A program made the translations under genes and the position numbers. 64,000 nt of DNA from Verrucomicrobiia bacterium (GTDB taxonomy: Bacteria > Verrucomicrobiota > Verrucomicrobiia > JABWAM01): the NCBI GenBank assembly GCA_028687435.1, contig JAQUAF010000012.1, forward strand, positions 1 to 64,000, in the 5' to 3' direction. This document shows positions 8,298 through 17,347 of this stretch, one piece after another. The number at the start of each line of letters is the position of its first letter. Position 1 is the stretch's first letter. The notes under the pieces were generated by a model. The model searched no databases, had not been told where the DNA came from, and saw only the letters and a program-made list of their open reading frames with translations.

Positions 8298-9659
8298 GTG
8301 CATATTGAACGTGTTTTAATTGTGGAGGATAATGAGGAGGCGGCCGGTTTCGCGGGGGATGTCCTGCGCGATCTGGGATGCAAGACGGAAACGGTGCAAA
8401 CCTTGAAGAAGGCCCGCGAAATGTTGGTGGCCGGGCAGTACGATCTGGTTTTGCTGGATGTCCGGCTTCCCGATGGCGATGGGATTGAATTGTTGCGTGA
8501 ATTCGGAGGCGGAGGCGTGACGGCAACGTTCATGGTCACGTCGGGCGATGCCGCCGTGGAGGTGGCGGTCAATGCCATGCGGTTGGGGGCGGTGGATTAT
8601 CTGATCAAGCCGTTCACGCCGGACCAGTTGGAGATTGCCGTCAAACGGGCCGATTCATGGGATCGACTGAGGGAGGAGAATGCCTATTTGCGCGGCGACG
8701 CGGAGGATGCGCCCGAGATGATTGGCGCCAGCCCGGCCATGCAACAGGTGAGGCATTTGATCCGGCAGGTTTGTTCCACGCAGGCCACGGTGTTGATTTA
8801 TGGCGAAAGCGGCACGGGGAAGGAACTGGTGGCCAAGGCGATCCAGGCGGCCAGCCCGCGGCGGCAACAACCCTATATCCGCCTGAATTGCGCCGCCATT
8901 CCCGCGAATCTGATGGAGAGCGAACTGTTCGGGCATGAGAAGGGGGCGTTCACAGGGGCGGTTTGCAAACGGCACGGGCGGTTTGAGATGGCAGACGGGG
9001 GCACGCTTTTGCTGGACGAAATATCCGAGATTCCGCTTGCCCTTCAGGCCAAGCTTTTGAGGGTGTTGCAGGAGCGGGAGTTTGAACGGGTGGGGGGGAG
9101 TCATACCGTGAAAGTGGATGTGCGGGTGCTGGCCACCACCAATCGTCAACTCAAGGAGGCGGTGAACCAGGGGACTTTTCGGGAGGATCTCTTTTATCGG
9201 TTGAATGTGGTGCCGATTCATGTGCCGCCTTTGCGCGAGAGAAGCGGGGATATTGATCTGCTGGTGGATTTCTTTCTCCGGCTTTTTGCCGCCCGGCACG
9301 GCAAACCCGTGCCCGCGCTCGCAAAGGAAACCCGGGTTTCCCTTCAAAACGCCCTCTGGCCGGGCAACGTGCGGGAATTGCAAAACAGCGTCGAGCGCGC
9401 GGTGATTCTTGCCGCGCCGGGACGGGAATTGACGGCCGGGGATTTTGGATTGACCGATCAGTCGGCGCAGGCAAAGCCCGCCGGAGTCGATGCCGGGGAG
9501 GATCTTTCCCTGGATCAAATGGAGAAAGTTTTCATTGAAAAGGCGCTCAAACGCACGGGCGGCAATGTCACCCAGGCCGCCCGGTTGCTCGGGATCAGCG
9601 TCCGCGCCCTTCACTACAAACTCGCGCAGGCCAGGCAGGCGCAGCCTGCGAAGCCATGA
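8298..9659 (+). CDS. Sigma-54-dependent response regulator, NtrC family
   Basis: About 453 residues from GTG 8298. The receiver domain (1-120) has the acidic pocket VEDNEE, phospho-acceptor LLDVRLPD and the conserved lysine IKPF. The AAA+ domain has Walker A GESGTGKE, the sigma-54 contact loop GAFTGA, Walker B LLLDEI and the [10 protein letters not shown] region. The C-terminal Fis-type helix-turn-helix reads [20 protein letters not shown]. It would activate sigma-54 promoters after phosphorylation, but no histidine kinase lies nearby, so it is an orphan regulator here. A TTG at 8262 would add 12 residues of poor conservation. Confidence 0.92.
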   Translation: MHIERVLIVEDNEEAAGFAGDVLRDLGCKTETVQTLKKAREMLVAGQYDLVLLDVRLPDGDGIELLREFGGGGVTATFMVTSGDAAVEVAVNAMRLGAVDYLIKPFTPDQLEIAVKRADSWDRLREENAYLRGDAEDAPEMIGASPAMQQVRHLIRQVCSTQATVLIYGESGTGKELVAKAIQAASPRRQQPYIRLNCAAIPANLMESELFGHEKGAFTGAVCKRHGRFEMADGGTLLLDEISEIPLALQAKLLRVLQEREFERVGGSHTVKVDVRVLATTNRQLKEAVNQGTFREDLFYRLNVVPIHVPPLRERSGDIDLLVDFFLRLFAARHGKPVPALAKETRVSLQNALWPGNVRELQNSVERAVILAAPGRELTAGDFGLTDQSAQAKPAGVDAGEDLSLDQMEKVFIEKALKRTGGNVTQAARLLGISVRALHYKLAQARQAQPAKP

Positions 9660-9740
9660 TTTCCCCCTGAATCTTTGCTGAAGCCATTTTTGGTGGAAAT
9701 TGGTTTTTCAAGCTGGCGGGCGGGGGATGAAAATGGTTGA

Positions 9741-10676
9741 ATGGCGCGGATGAGAGCCAAGATCACGGTTGCGGGGGTGGGGTTTGTGGGCGCCACGGTC
9801 GCTTTGCGCATTGCGGAAAAAAGCCTGGGAAATGTGGTGTTGCATGACATTGCTCCCGGCATGCCCCAAGGCAAGGCGCTTGATATCATGGAGTCGGCGT
9901 GTCTGGAGGGGTTCGATAGCCAGGTGACCGGCACCAACGATCCGGCGGATTACAGGGATTCGGACATTGTGGTCATCACCAGCGGGGTGGCGCGTAAGCC
10001 GGGGATGAGCCGGGATGACCTGCTGAAAACCAATGCCTCGGTTGTGGGGGAGGTGGCGGCGAATGTGAGGAAATACGCGCCAAAGGCCATCGTGATCGTG
10101 GTTTCCAATCCTCTCGATGCGATGACCGGGTTGGTCGCGGAGAAAACCGGTTTCCCGAAAAAGCGGGTGATGGGAATGGGCGGGGTGCTCGACAGCGCCC
10201 GGTTCCGCTGTTTCCTGGCCATGGAATTGGGTATTTTGCACCAGGATGTGCAGGCCATGGTGCTGGGGGGGCACGGGGACGACATGGTGCCGCTGGTCCG
10301 GTATTCCACAGTCTCGGGGATTGCGGTTGAAGAACTGATTTCCAAGGAACGGCTGGACGCCATTGTTGAACGGACGCGAAACGGCGGGGCGGAGATTGTC
10401 GGCCTGCTCAAGACCGGATCGGCCTACTATGCGCCATCCTCCGCCGTGACGCAGATGGTGCAAAGCATTGTTTGCGACGAAAAACGCATTTTGCCTTGCG
10501 CCGCGTGGTGCACAGGGCAGTATGGCATCCGCGACGTGTTCGTGGGGGTGCCTTGCAAACTGGGGCGCGAGGGGGTGGAGCAGATCATCGAACTGGAGCT
10601 TGCTCCCGACGATTTGAAAAAACTCCAGGCCAGCGCCAGGCATGTGCGGGAGAGCATGGAGAAGCTGGCAGGATAG
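9741..10676 (+). CDS. mdh: Malate dehydrogenase, LDH-like type
   Basis: A 311-residue NAD-dependent malate dehydrogenase of the short, lactate-dehydrogenase-like group. The Rossmann loop reads VAGVGFVGA, with Asp in VVLHDIAPGMPQGKALDI setting NAD preference. Substrate residues are Arg in SGVARKPGMSR, SNPLDAMT, and the catalytic Asp/His pair in DSARFR and LGGHGDDMVPL. The active-site loop arginines fit malate rather than lactate. The start could be ATG 9741 or ATG 9750; no strong ribosome-binding site separates them. It functions in the TCA cycle and stands alone, with no neighbouring TCA genes. Confidence 0.93.
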   Translation: MARMRAKITVAGVGFVGATVALRIAEKSLGNVVLHDIAPGMPQGKALDIMESACLEGFDSQVTGTNDPADYRDSDIVVITSGVARKPGMSRDDLLKTNASVVGEVAANVRKYAPKAIVIVVSNPLDAMTGLVAEKTGFPKKRVMGMGGVLDSARFRCFLAMELGILHQDVQAMVLGGHGDDMVPLVRYSTVSGIAVEELISKERLDAIVERTRNGGAEIVGLLKTGSAYYAPSSAVTQMVQSIVCDEKRILPCAAWCTGQYGIRDVFVGVPCKLGREGVEQIIELELAPDDLKKLQASARHVRESMEKLAG

Positions 10677-10793
10677 GCTGTCAGGCTGCAGACTGTTGGA
10701 CTGTTAGGAAATCAGGATAATTAAATGTTCAGGAATTTCAATGTTTGGCGAAAAAGGCGGTGCGGGAGCCCCGCCCATTTGGAGATGGATTTT

Positions 10794-10820
10794 TTGACAG
10801 GATTAACAGGATTGACAGGA
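10794..10820 (+). repeat. Three tandem TTNACAGGA nonamers
   Basis: Three consecutive 9-bp units read TTGACAGGA, TTAACAGGA and TTGACAGGA, followed by a T run. They are inserted inside interspersed repeat copy A. Related units occur at 44732-44751, 46077-46103 (minus strand) and 54866-54892. Confidence 0.85.
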
Positions 10821-10848
10821 TTTTTATACAAGAGGCGGACCTCCCCAA

Positions 10849-10901
10849 CCCCTCCTTGTCAAGGAGGGGCTGAAATTGAGCCTCCCCTTGCCAAGGGGAG
10901 G
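10849..10901. repeat. Pair of 21-bp near-palindromes
   Basis: 10849-10869 is a CCCCTCCTTG/CAAGGAGGGG palindrome around one central base. 10881-10901 is a CCTCCCCTTG/CAAGGGGAGG palindrome, 11 nt further on. Both can form 10-bp hairpins on either strand. They look like a separate small palindromic element nested in repeat copy A. Confidence 0.85.
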
Positions 10902-11028
10902 ATTAAGGAGGGGTGCGTCGTGCGTCGAGCATCGAGCATGTTTCGTCGAGCAGTTGCCGGGCCTTGGGCCCGGCTTAATTCAAAAAGAAATTGAAAAGAC
11001 GGCGGCGGATGCCGCCGGGGAGAAATTT

Positions 11029-11781
11029 ATGCCAGTAAAAATAGTGATGAGCGGTTGCCAGGGGCGCATGGGGAAAAACATTTTGGAATGCGCCAGGGCG
11101 GATCAAGAGGTTGAGGTTGCCGGGCAATTCGACAAGGACGATGATCCGGCGAAGGCGATCCAGTCTGGCGTCGTGGTCATTGATTTCAGTTTTCATTCGG
11201 CCACGCCCGGGATCGTGAAGGCGGCCCTGGCCAAACGCTGTCCGTTGGTGATCGGCACCACGGGTTTGACGGATGCGGAGCGGCAGACAGTGACGGATGC
11301 GTCCAGGGAGGTGGCGGTCGTTTATGCGCCGAACATGAGTGTGGGGGTGAACCTGCTTTTTGCGCTGACCGAAATGGTGGCGGGGATTTTGAAGTCCGGC
11401 TATGACATCGAGATCATCGAAAAACATCATCGTCACAAGAAGGATTCCCCCAGCGGCACCGCCGACAAGCTGGCGAAGCTGGCGGCCAAGGCCCGCGGTT
11501 TGGATCTGGCCGCGGAGGCCCGGCATGGGCGGCAGGGAATGGTGGGCGAGCGCACCGCGGATGAGATTGGAATTCATGCCATTCGCGGCGGGGATTATGT
11601 GGGCGAGCACACGGTGATTTTTGCCAGCGAGGGCGAGGTGGTGGAGTTGACGCACAAGGCGAGTTCGCGTCTGGTTTTTGCCAGGGGGGCGGTGGTGGCG
11701 GCCAAGTGGGCGAACCAGGCGAAGCCGGGGCTTTACGACATGCTGGATGTGCTTGGGTTGAGGCTTAAAAATGCGAAGTAG
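11029..11781 (+). CDS. dapB: 4-hydroxy-tetrahydrodipicolinate reductase
   Basis: A 250-residue enzyme of lysine and diaminopimelate synthesis. The NAD(P) loop reads MSGCQGRMGKN, followed by VIGTTG, APNMSVGVNL, and the catalytic EKHHRHKKDSPSGTA (His-His-x-His-Lys and the SGTA substrate loop). Length is slightly short of the usual 265-270 residues but complete. The ATG at 11029 is chosen because the open frame upstream is repeat sequence. Its last 11 nt overlap folK, implying translational coupling. Confidence 0.93.
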   Translation: MPVKIVMSGCQGRMGKNILECARADQEVEVAGQFDKDDDPAKAIQSGVVVIDFSFHSATPGIVKAALAKRCPLVIGTTGLTDAERQTVTDASREVAVVYAPNMSVGVNLLFALTEMVAGILKSGYDIEIIEKHHRHKKDSPSGTADKLAKLAAKARGLDLAAEARHGRQGMVGERTADEIGIHAIRGGDYVGEHTVIFASEGEVVELTHKASSRLVFARGAVVAAKWANQAKPGLYDMLDVLGLRLKNAK

Positions 11782-12322
11782 GGCGGGAGTGGGGCTGGGT
11801 TCGAACCAGGGGGATCGGGCTGGTTTTCTAGCCAAGGCGCGGGAATGGTTGGCGCGGCAGTCCGTGGCGCCGGTCCGGTTCTCCCGCATTTATGAAACCG
11901 AGCCGGTGGGTTGCCCCGCCGGCACGCCGTCTTTTCTGAACGCGGCGGCGGAAGTGGTGATGGAGGGAGCTCCGTCCGCTTTTCTGGCCGCCATGCTGGC
12001 GTTCGAGAGGGAATGCGGACGGGATCGGGCGTCCGGGCATCCGGAGAAGCGGACGTTGGATCTGGATTTGCTGTATTGGGAGGATTGGGTGGTGAACGAA
12101 CCGGGGTTGATTTTGCCGCATCCGCGGATGTTGGGGAGAAGGTTTGTGATGGAGCCGCTGGCGGATGTTTGTCCGGATCGGGTTTTGCCTGGGCAGACCA
12201 AGACAGTCAGGGAATTGCGCGATTTGTTGCCTCCGGAAAAATCATTCCCATGGACAGTTGAAGGGGCAAGGTGTAGAAGTGTGGACGGTATTTTAATTGG
12301 CCGCAAAAAGGCACAAGGATGA
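11771..12322 (+). CDS. folK: 2-amino-4-hydroxy-6-hydroxymethyldihydropteridine pyrophosphokinase
   Basis: A 183-residue folate-pathway kinase. It has GLGSNQGD at the N-terminus, SRIYETEPVG, FLNAAAEV, and the signature RTLDLDLLYW then LILPHPRMLGRRFVMEPL. All substrate and Mg-binding positions (the D-x-D in LDLDLL) are visible. It overlaps the end of dapB by 11 nt on the same strand. The last 25 residues are unusual and run into the repeat-rich intergenic region, where the tail RRKKAQG is encoded by the GGCCGCAAAAAGGC word. Confidence 0.93.
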   Translation: MRSRAGVGLGSNQGDRAGFLAKAREWLARQSVAPVRFSRIYETEPVGCPAGTPSFLNAAAEVVMEGAPSAFLAAMLAFERECGRDRASGHPEKRTLDLDLLYWEDWVVNEPGLILPHPRMLGRRFVMEPLADVCPDRVLPGQTKTVRELRDLLPPEKSFPWTVEGARCRSVDGILIGRKKAQG

Positions 12323-12385
12323 AAAGCATCGAAGCCTGATGTTTGTTTTTGTGTCTTTTGGGACGAATTGGCTTTTTGCCTGATG
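12323..12385 (+). other. Repeat-word spacer downstream of folK
   Basis: Short spacer between folK and repeat copy B. It contains an imperfect partner (GGCTTTTTGCC) for the GGCCGCAAAAAGGC word at the end of folK, so a weak hairpin is possible. No gene seen. Confidence 0.4.
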
Positions 12386-12600
12386 TTAAGGAAATTCAAT
12401 ATTTGCCGGGAAAAGCGGTGCGGGAGCCCCGCCCTCCATTCGCTTCAAAACGATGGAGGGCCGGCCTCCCGGACGGCTCCAGGCGGTTGTATTCCGCTCT
12501 TTTTACATCAAGCATCGAGCGCTTGTCTCGCCGTAGTCCCGCTGAGACGGGACGAAGGCGGATCGAGCAGTTGTCCCGCCCAGAGCGAGACTGAATTTAT
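12386..12600 (+). repeat. Interspersed repeat, copy B (type II)
   Basis: Head GGAAATTCAATATTTGCC, left arm GCGGTGCGGGAGCCCCGCCC, and a right arm GGAGGGCCGGCCTCCCGGAC that differs from the type I arm at four G/C positions. A TCGAGC-rich middle and a degenerate tail follow. It ends 13 nt before the DEAD-box helicase gene, so it must form that gene's leader or promoter region. Confidence 0.85.
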
Positions 12601-12613
12601 AGAAAGATGATTT

Positions 12614-13828
12614 ATGGGTTTTAGCAAATTGGGGCTTTCGCCCAAGGTAATGGAAGGGGTTCGGGCCGCTGGTTATACGGATCCCACACCGATTCAATTG
12701 CGAGCCATCCCTGTGATCCTGCAGAAAAAGGACATGATTGGCAGCGCGCAAACCGGCACCGGGAAAACGGCGGCCTTCACCCTTCCCATGTTGACGTTGC
12801 TGGGCAGCCACCAGCCGCACATCCGATGTCTGGTTGTGACGCCCACCCGCGAACTGGCCGCCCAAGTGGAGACGGCGATCCGGGACTACGGCCGGTTTAC
12901 CAATTTGAAGGCGGCTGTGATTTTTGGCGGCACTGGGTATGGCCGGCAGGACGAACAGTTGCGGCAGGGGGTGGATATTGTCGTGGCCACGCCCGGACGG
13001 CTTTTGGATCACATGGAACGCGGGACCGTTCGGTTGGACCGGGTGGAGATGCTGATTCTTGACGAGGCGGACCGGATGCTGGACATGGGATTCATGCCGG
13101 ACATGAGGCGGATCATCAACAAGTGTCCGAAGGGACGCCAGACCCTGCTTTTTTCGGCGACCATTCCCGTGGAAATCGACCGGCTCAGCCAGTGGGCCTT
13201 GCGCCAGCCGGAAAAGATTGCCACGGAAGCCGCCCGGTCGCCTGCCGCCACCGTCACCCATACCTTGTATCCGGTGGCGGAAGACCAAAAACAGGATCTC
13301 TTTCTGGAACTGCTCAAACAGACGGATTACAATCAGGTGCTGGTTTTTGCGCGCACAAAATATGGCGCGGACCGGCTTTATAACGCCTTGCGTCGCCTGA
13401 ATCACGCCGTGGCGGTGCTGCATTCGGGGCGCACCCAGAGCGAGCGCGAGCATTCATTGAATGGTTTCCGCAATGACCGCTACGAAATCATGGTGGCCAC
13501 GGACATTGCGTCGCGCGGGCTGGACGTGGAGGGAATCAGCCATGTCATCAACTACGACGTGCCGCAGCATCCCGAGGATTATGTCCACCGGATCGGCCGC
13601 ACAGGGCGCGCCCAGACGGTTGGGGACGCCCGCACCATCATGGTGGCCGAGGATTTGATTCATATCCGGGCCATTGAGCGTTTCATCGGACAAACCATTC
13701 CACGGGTGAAACTGAATAATTTTCCGTATCTTTACACCCGCGCTTTTGACGCCAAGGAACCTCTCCGTCTCAAATCCATGCGTGTGGGATCGACCTACTT
13801 TTCGCATTCCGGACGGAGGAGAAGGTAG
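12614..13828 (+). CDS. DEAD-box RNA helicase, RhlE-like
   Basis: A 404-residue ATP-dependent RNA helicase core with almost no C-terminal extension. The motifs appear in order: Q motif PTPIQLRAIP, motif I AQTGTGKT, Ia PTRELAAQ, GG, TPGRLLD, motif II DEADRMLDMGF, motif III SATIP, motif V ATDIASRGLDV and motif VI HRIGRTGRA. DMGFMPDMRRI is typical of the RhlE subgroup. Likely roles are ribosome assembly or RNA decay. It starts 13 nt after interspersed repeat copy B. Confidence 0.92.
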   Translation: MGFSKLGLSPKVMEGVRAAGYTDPTPIQLRAIPVILQKKDMIGSAQTGTGKTAAFTLPMLTLLGSHQPHIRCLVVTPTRELAAQVETAIRDYGRFTNLKAAVIFGGTGYGRQDEQLRQGVDIVVATPGRLLDHMERGTVRLDRVEMLILDEADRMLDMGFMPDMRRIINKCPKGRQTLLFSATIPVEIDRLSQWALRQPEKIATEAARSPAATVTHTLYPVAEDQKQDLFLELLKQTDYNQVLVFARTKYGADRLYNALRRLNHAVAVLHSGRTQSEREHSLNGFRNDRYEIMVATDIASRGLDVEGISHVINYDVPQHPEDYVHRIGRTGRAQTVGDARTIMVAEDLIHIRAIERFIGQTIPRVKLNNFPYLYTRAFDAKEPLRLKSMRVGSTYFSHSGRRRR

Positions 13829-13888
13829 GCATCAGTTCAAGATTTTTGAATCAGATTCATTGCGTTTCAGGGTGGGGATGTTTATGCT

Positions 13889-14707
13889 TTGACCCCTGTG
13901 AAAGAGAAGCCCAGGAAGATTTCAGCGACCGCCGTTCAAAACATGCGGCGGGAAGGACGCAAGATCACCGCCCTGACAGCGGCGGATTTCATCACGACCC
14001 GTTTGCTGGACGAAGCGGGAATGGACATCATCCTGGTGGGAGATTCCCTGGGCACCACCTTGCTGGGATATTCAAAGACGGTTTCGGTGTCCATGCGGGA
14101 TATTCTGCATCATCTCAAGGCGGTCAGCCGGGCCAAACCCCTGGCTTTGGTTGTGGCCGACATGCCCTTTGGCTCCTATCATGAATCAGCGGCGCAAGCG
14201 GTGCGCAATGCCTGCCGCATGGTTCGGGAGGGCGGCGCCGACGCCGTGAAGCTGGAGGGGGGCGAAAATTTGGCGGATGTGATCCGGGCGATTGTCCGGG
14301 CCGGGATTCCGGTGATGGGGCACATCGGGTTGATGCCGCAGGGGATTTTGAAGGCCGGGGGATACCGGGTGCAGGGACGGAGCGATGCGCAGGTGCGGCA
14401 GTTGCGCCGGGATTTGAATGCCGTGGCCAGGGCCGGCGCGTTTGCGTGCGTGCTGGAATATGTGAAGGCGGATGTGGCGGCGAAACTGAGCAAAAAATCC
14501 CCGGTTCCGACGATTGGCATCGGATCGGGCGCCGGTTGTGACGGACAGATTTTGGTGACGACCGACTTGTTGGGTTTGAATGCCGGTTTGTCGCCAAGGG
14601 CCGCGCGGCGTTATGTGGAACTCGGGGAAATCATGAAACGGGCGTTTGAGCGTTATGCCCGGGATGTTCAGACAGGGAATTTTCCAGGTCCCAAGGAATC
14701 GTTCTAG
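13889..14707 (+). CDS. panB: 3-methyl-2-oxobutanoate hydroxymethyltransferase
   Basis: A 272-residue ketopantoate hydroxymethyltransferase, first step of pantothenate synthesis. Signature stretches are LTAADFITTRLLDEAGMDIILVGDSLG, VVADMPFGSYHES, DAVKLEGG, VMGHIGLMPQ and TIGIGSGAGCDGQILV. The Mg-binding aspartates (in VGDS and VADMP) and the catalytic glutamate region are present. The start is TTG 13889 or GTG 13898; no ATG fits. Other pan genes are absent. Confidence 0.93.
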   Translation: MTPVKEKPRKISATAVQNMRREGRKITALTAADFITTRLLDEAGMDIILVGDSLGTTLLGYSKTVSVSMRDILHHLKAVSRAKPLALVVADMPFGSYHESAAQAVRNACRMVREGGADAVKLEGGENLADVIRAIVRAGIPVMGHIGLMPQGILKAGGYRVQGRSDAQVRQLRRDLNAVARAGAFACVLEYVKADVAAKLSKKSPVPTIGIGSGAGCDGQILVTTDLLGLNAGLSPRAARRYVELGEIMKRAFERYARDVQTGNFPGPKESF

Positions 14708-14714
14708 CGGCGCG

Positions 14715-15518
14715 ATGCGATTAAAAATCGAAAATTGCGGCAAAATGCTCTCCATTGTCATCATCACCAAGAATGAGGAGCATGATTTGGCGCGCTGCCT
14801 GGAAAGCGTGCGCTGGGCGGATGAAATTGTCGTGGTGGATTCCGGCAGCACCGACCGCACGATGGAGATAGCCGCAGGCTTTGGCGCAAGGTTTTTTGCC
14901 GAGAACTGGAAGGGATACACCGCGCAGAAAAATTCAGCGGTGGAAAAGGCGAAGGGAGACTGGCTGTTATCCATTGACGCCGATGAGGCGCTGGATGAAA
15001 ACGCCATCCGCGAGGTCCGGCGCGTGGTGGAACTCAACGATCCCCAAGTGATGGGATACGCCCTGCGGCGCAAGGTTTTTTACCAGGGGCGCTGGATCAC
15101 GCATGGGGATTGGTATCCGGATTATGTGATCCGCCTGTGGCGGCGGGGCAAGGGGCGTTTTGCGGGACGCCGCGTCCATGAATCCGTGGCGGTGGATGGG
15201 AAGGTGCAGCGTCTGTGCTGCGACATTCTCCATTACACCTACAAGGATTTGGACGACCAGTTGCAGCGCATGACCAAGTATGCGCGGTTGTGGGCCGAGG
15301 ATCAGTTTGAAAAGGAACGGCGGCCCCATGTGTGGGATCAATGGCTGCGTCCGGCGGCCCGTTTTTTGAGGGCCATTTTCATCAAGTTTGGATGGCTGGA
15401 CGGCTGGCGTGGCTGGCTGATTGCCTGGCTGTGTTCGAAGGAGGTTTTTTGGAAGTACCGCCAGCTTAACGAAATGTGGCGTCGGTTGGATTACCAGAAA
15501 AAACACCGGTGGCATTGA
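14715..15518 (+). CDS. Family 2 glycosyltransferase, LPS-core heptosyl/glucosyl type
   Basis: About 267 residues from ATG 14715 (ATG 14745 is also possible). It opens LSIVIITKNEEHDLARCLES and continues VVVDSGSTDRT and the DxD metal site in LSIDADEAL; the ARLWAEDQF/KFGWLDGWRGW region is characteristic of the KdtX/WaaE branch that adds sugars to lipopolysaccharide core. A C-terminal amphipathic segment probably contacts the inner membrane. It follows panB by 7 nt without functional relation. The exact sugar donor cannot be read from sequence. Confidence 0.82.
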   Translation: MRLKIENCGKMLSIVIITKNEEHDLARCLESVRWADEIVVVDSGSTDRTMEIAAGFGARFFAENWKGYTAQKNSAVEKAKGDWLLSIDADEALDENAIREVRRVVELNDPQVMGYALRRKVFYQGRWITHGDWYPDYVIRLWRRGKGRFAGRRVHESVAVDGKVQRLCCDILHYTYKDLDDQLQRMTKYARLWAEDQFEKERRPHVWDQWLRPAARFLRAIFIKFGWLDGWRGWLIAWLCSKEVFWKYRQLNEMWRRLDYQKKHRWH

Positions 15519-15630
15519 ATGCCGCCGAGCCGCAATTTCCGCCATGAGACGGCTTCTTCCGCTGGCAGCGCAAGGCAAGGCATCCGGTCAGACCTGTTGA
15601 ACATCGATGAACAGGATGAATGGGACAATT
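15519..15630 (+). other. Intergenic spacer before repeat copy C
   Basis: Between the glycosyltransferase stop and repeat copy C. It contains one ACAGGATGAATGGGAC unit at about 15610-15625, related to the nonamer words. No gene supported. Confidence 0.4.
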
Positions 15631-15750
15631 TTAATTCAATGTTTGGTGGAAAAGGCGGTGCAGGAGCCCCGCCCTCCATTCGTCGCGAAATGAATGGAGG
15701 GCGGGGCTCCCGCACCGCCTTGCCGGTTTTCTGCATCGAGCACTTGTCAC
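15631..15750 (+). repeat. Interspersed repeat, copy C (type I hairpin)
   Basis: Arms 15652-15681 and 15692-15721 form a 30-bp stem with a single A/C mismatch and a 10-nt loop. The head is TTAATTCAATGTTTGGTGG and the tail is truncated soon after CGAGCACTTGTC. It lies between convergent genes and could also act as a terminator for both. Confidence 0.9.
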
Positions 15751-15799
15751 TCAATCCTTTTGAGTCGTGATCTCGCAATGACAATGGCAGGGCATGAAT

Positions 15800-17119
15800 T
15801 CAGCGGCCAGCCAGCAGTTTGCGGATGTCGATGGGGCGCCGGGTTTTGATGGATCGCATGACCGCCTCGCCCAAGGCCACGGAACGCAGACCATCCTCGC
15901 TTCCGGCGGTGAGTTGCAATTCGCGCGATTCCCTGGATGGCGCGCCAAAGAGGTCGTTTTGAATCACAAAATCCGCGCCGCCATGTCCTCCCTTGACAGG
16001 GGGAATGACGATTTCCTCCTTTCCTCCAAAGAGGGGAAAAAAGGTGATGACGCTTTTCTCCTCGGCTGGCGCGGTCAGACCGGTGGGATCGGGGTTGCTG
16101 TGGTGTGACAGTTCAATCCGTCCGCGGGTTCCGTTCATGGCCAGGATGTATCCTTCCCATGGCGTGGAGAAATTGCAGGAATAATTCAGCAGAGTTCCCT
16201 TGGAGTACTTCACATTTGCGGAATAGGTGTCTTCGATGTCAATGGCGTCATCGTAGATATAACGTTTTTTTCCGTGCGGATATTGGACATGATATCCGAG
16301 TTTGAAAATGTCCCATCCGGTGGAGGGGCTGTCCTCGTCAGGATCGATTTTGCCGGCATAGTGTTTTTGGAAATAGGGACAGCGCTTTCGTTCTTCGATT
16401 GGGTCGAGGGGGCGGCCCTTTTTGTCCCGGGGACGCAATGCGCCGTGGGGGCCATAGTAATTAAGGGCGCCAAAGGCGAAAACTGTTTCCGGCATGTCGT
16501 CCAGAAACCAATTGACGAGGTCAAAGTGATGGCAGCATTTGTGGATGTTGAGTCCGCCGGATTTTGACCGCTCGCGGTTCCATCGGTAGAAGTAGCTGGC
16601 GCCATGGAAGGTGTCCAGGTTATAAACAAACTCCACATTGATGATTTTGCCGAGCTTGCCTTCCAGGATCAGGCGCTTGAGCTTTTTATGCGTGGGGGTG
16701 TAGCGGTAGTTGAATGCCACCCGGATCTGGCGTCCGCTCTTTTTTTCCGCAGCCTGGACTTCGCGAATCTGCCGGCAATTGATGACCATGGGCTTTTCCA
16801 CGATCACGTCGCATTTTTTCTCCAGCCCCCTGACGATATATTCACAGTGGCTGTAATCGGGCGTGGCCACCAGGATGACGTCCGGATGGGTTTCCGTCAC
16901 CATGCGGTCGAATTGTTTTGCATTGTAATAGGCCGATGAGATGCCGGTTTGTTCAAGGAAACGTTTAACGCGGGTTTCATCCACGTCCAGAATGGACACG
17001 AGTTCGGATTGGCCGTTGAAATTTGTTCCGCCCTTGTGATTTTTTCCGCTCAAAGGCATTGCGAAGTGAAAGACGGCGCGGTTGCTCAAGCCGCAGAGAG
17101 CGTAGCGTTTTTTTTGCAT
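15800..17119 (-). CDS. Gfo/Idh/MocA-family oxidoreductase (first)
   Basis: A 439-residue NAD(P)-dependent sugar or cyclitol dehydrogenase. The N-terminal Rossmann loop is unusual (YALCGLSNRA in place of GxGxxG), followed by ILVATPDYSHCEYI and the catalytic lysine in VEKPMV. The C-terminal beta-sheet domain contains the conserved SGGLNIHKCCHHFDL, whose His is catalytic. It carries RKRCPYFQKHY, an insertion like one in the next oxidoreductase. No signal peptide is visible. Substrate unknown; the neighbouring esterase and DUF4091 proteins suggest plant- or algal-polysaccharide sugars. Confidence 0.85.
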   Translation of the reverse strand: MQKKRYALCGLSNRAVFHFAMPLSGKNHKGGTNFNGQSELVSILDVDETRVKRFLEQTGISSAYYNAKQFDRMVTETHPDVILVATPDYSHCEYIVRGLEKKCDVIVEKPMVINCRQIREVQAAEKKSGRQIRVAFNYRYTPTHKKLKRLILEGKLGKIINVEFVYNLDTFHGASYFYRWNRERSKSGGLNIHKCCHHFDLVNWFLDDMPETVFAFGALNYYGPHGALRPRDKKGRPLDPIEERKRCPYFQKHYAGKIDPDEDSPSTGWDIFKLGYHVQYPHGKKRYIYDDAIDIEDTYSANVKYSKGTLLNYSCNFSTPWEGYILAMNGTRGRIELSHHSNPDPTGLTAPAEEKSVITFFPLFGGKEEIVIPPVKGGHGGADFVIQNDLFGAPSRESRELQLTAGSEDGLRSVALGEAVMRSIKTRRPIDIRKLLAGR

Positions 17120-17176
17120 GGTTTTTTGTGGGAGGTTTAAGAGTTTAACGATTCACGGTTCAAGGGTTGGATTGTT

Positions 17177-17347
17177 GATTCAATGTTTGCCGGGAAAAGC
17201 GGTGCAGGAGCCCCGCCCTCCATTTGCTGAGAAATGATGGAGGGCCGGCCTCCCGGACGGCTCCGGGCGGTCATATTCTGCCTTTGAGTGATCGTTTTTG
17301 CGTTGTGCATCGAGCGTCAAGCCGTCGGAGATTGGGGCCGGCTTGAT
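17177..17347 (+). repeat. Interspersed repeat, copy D (type II)
   Basis: Head TTCAATGTTTGCCGGG, left arm GCGGTGCAGGAGCCCCGCCC, right arm GGAGGGCCGGCCTCCCGGAC, a second small GC hairpin region, then CATCGAGCGTCAAG and a degenerate tail ending GGGGCCGGCTTGATTTA. It lies between two minus-strand oxidoreductase genes but is itself in plus orientation. Confidence 0.85.

Larger units (their letters stand above)
10724..10980 (+). repeat. Interspersed repeat, copy A (chimeric)
   Basis: It begins with the family head (GGAATTTCAATGTTTGGCG) and the left hairpin arm GGTGCGGGAGCCCCGCCC. The unit is then interrupted by three TTNACAGGA nonamers (10794-10820) and two 21-bp near-palindromes. It resumes with TCGAGCA-rich sequence and the terminal hairpin 10957-10963/10967-10973 followed by GGCTTAATT. 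It lies directly upstream of dapB. Confidence 0.85.

Noticed and set aside
10876..11028. In-frame N-terminal extension of dapB
   Set aside because: The extra 51 residues are encoded by the interspersed repeat and its palindromes, and the enzyme motif begins right after ATG 11029.
11785..11815. GGTTCGAACC-like sequence resembling a tRNA T-arm
   Set aside because: It lies inside folK where it encodes GLGSNQGD, and no acceptor, D or anticodon stem surrounds it.
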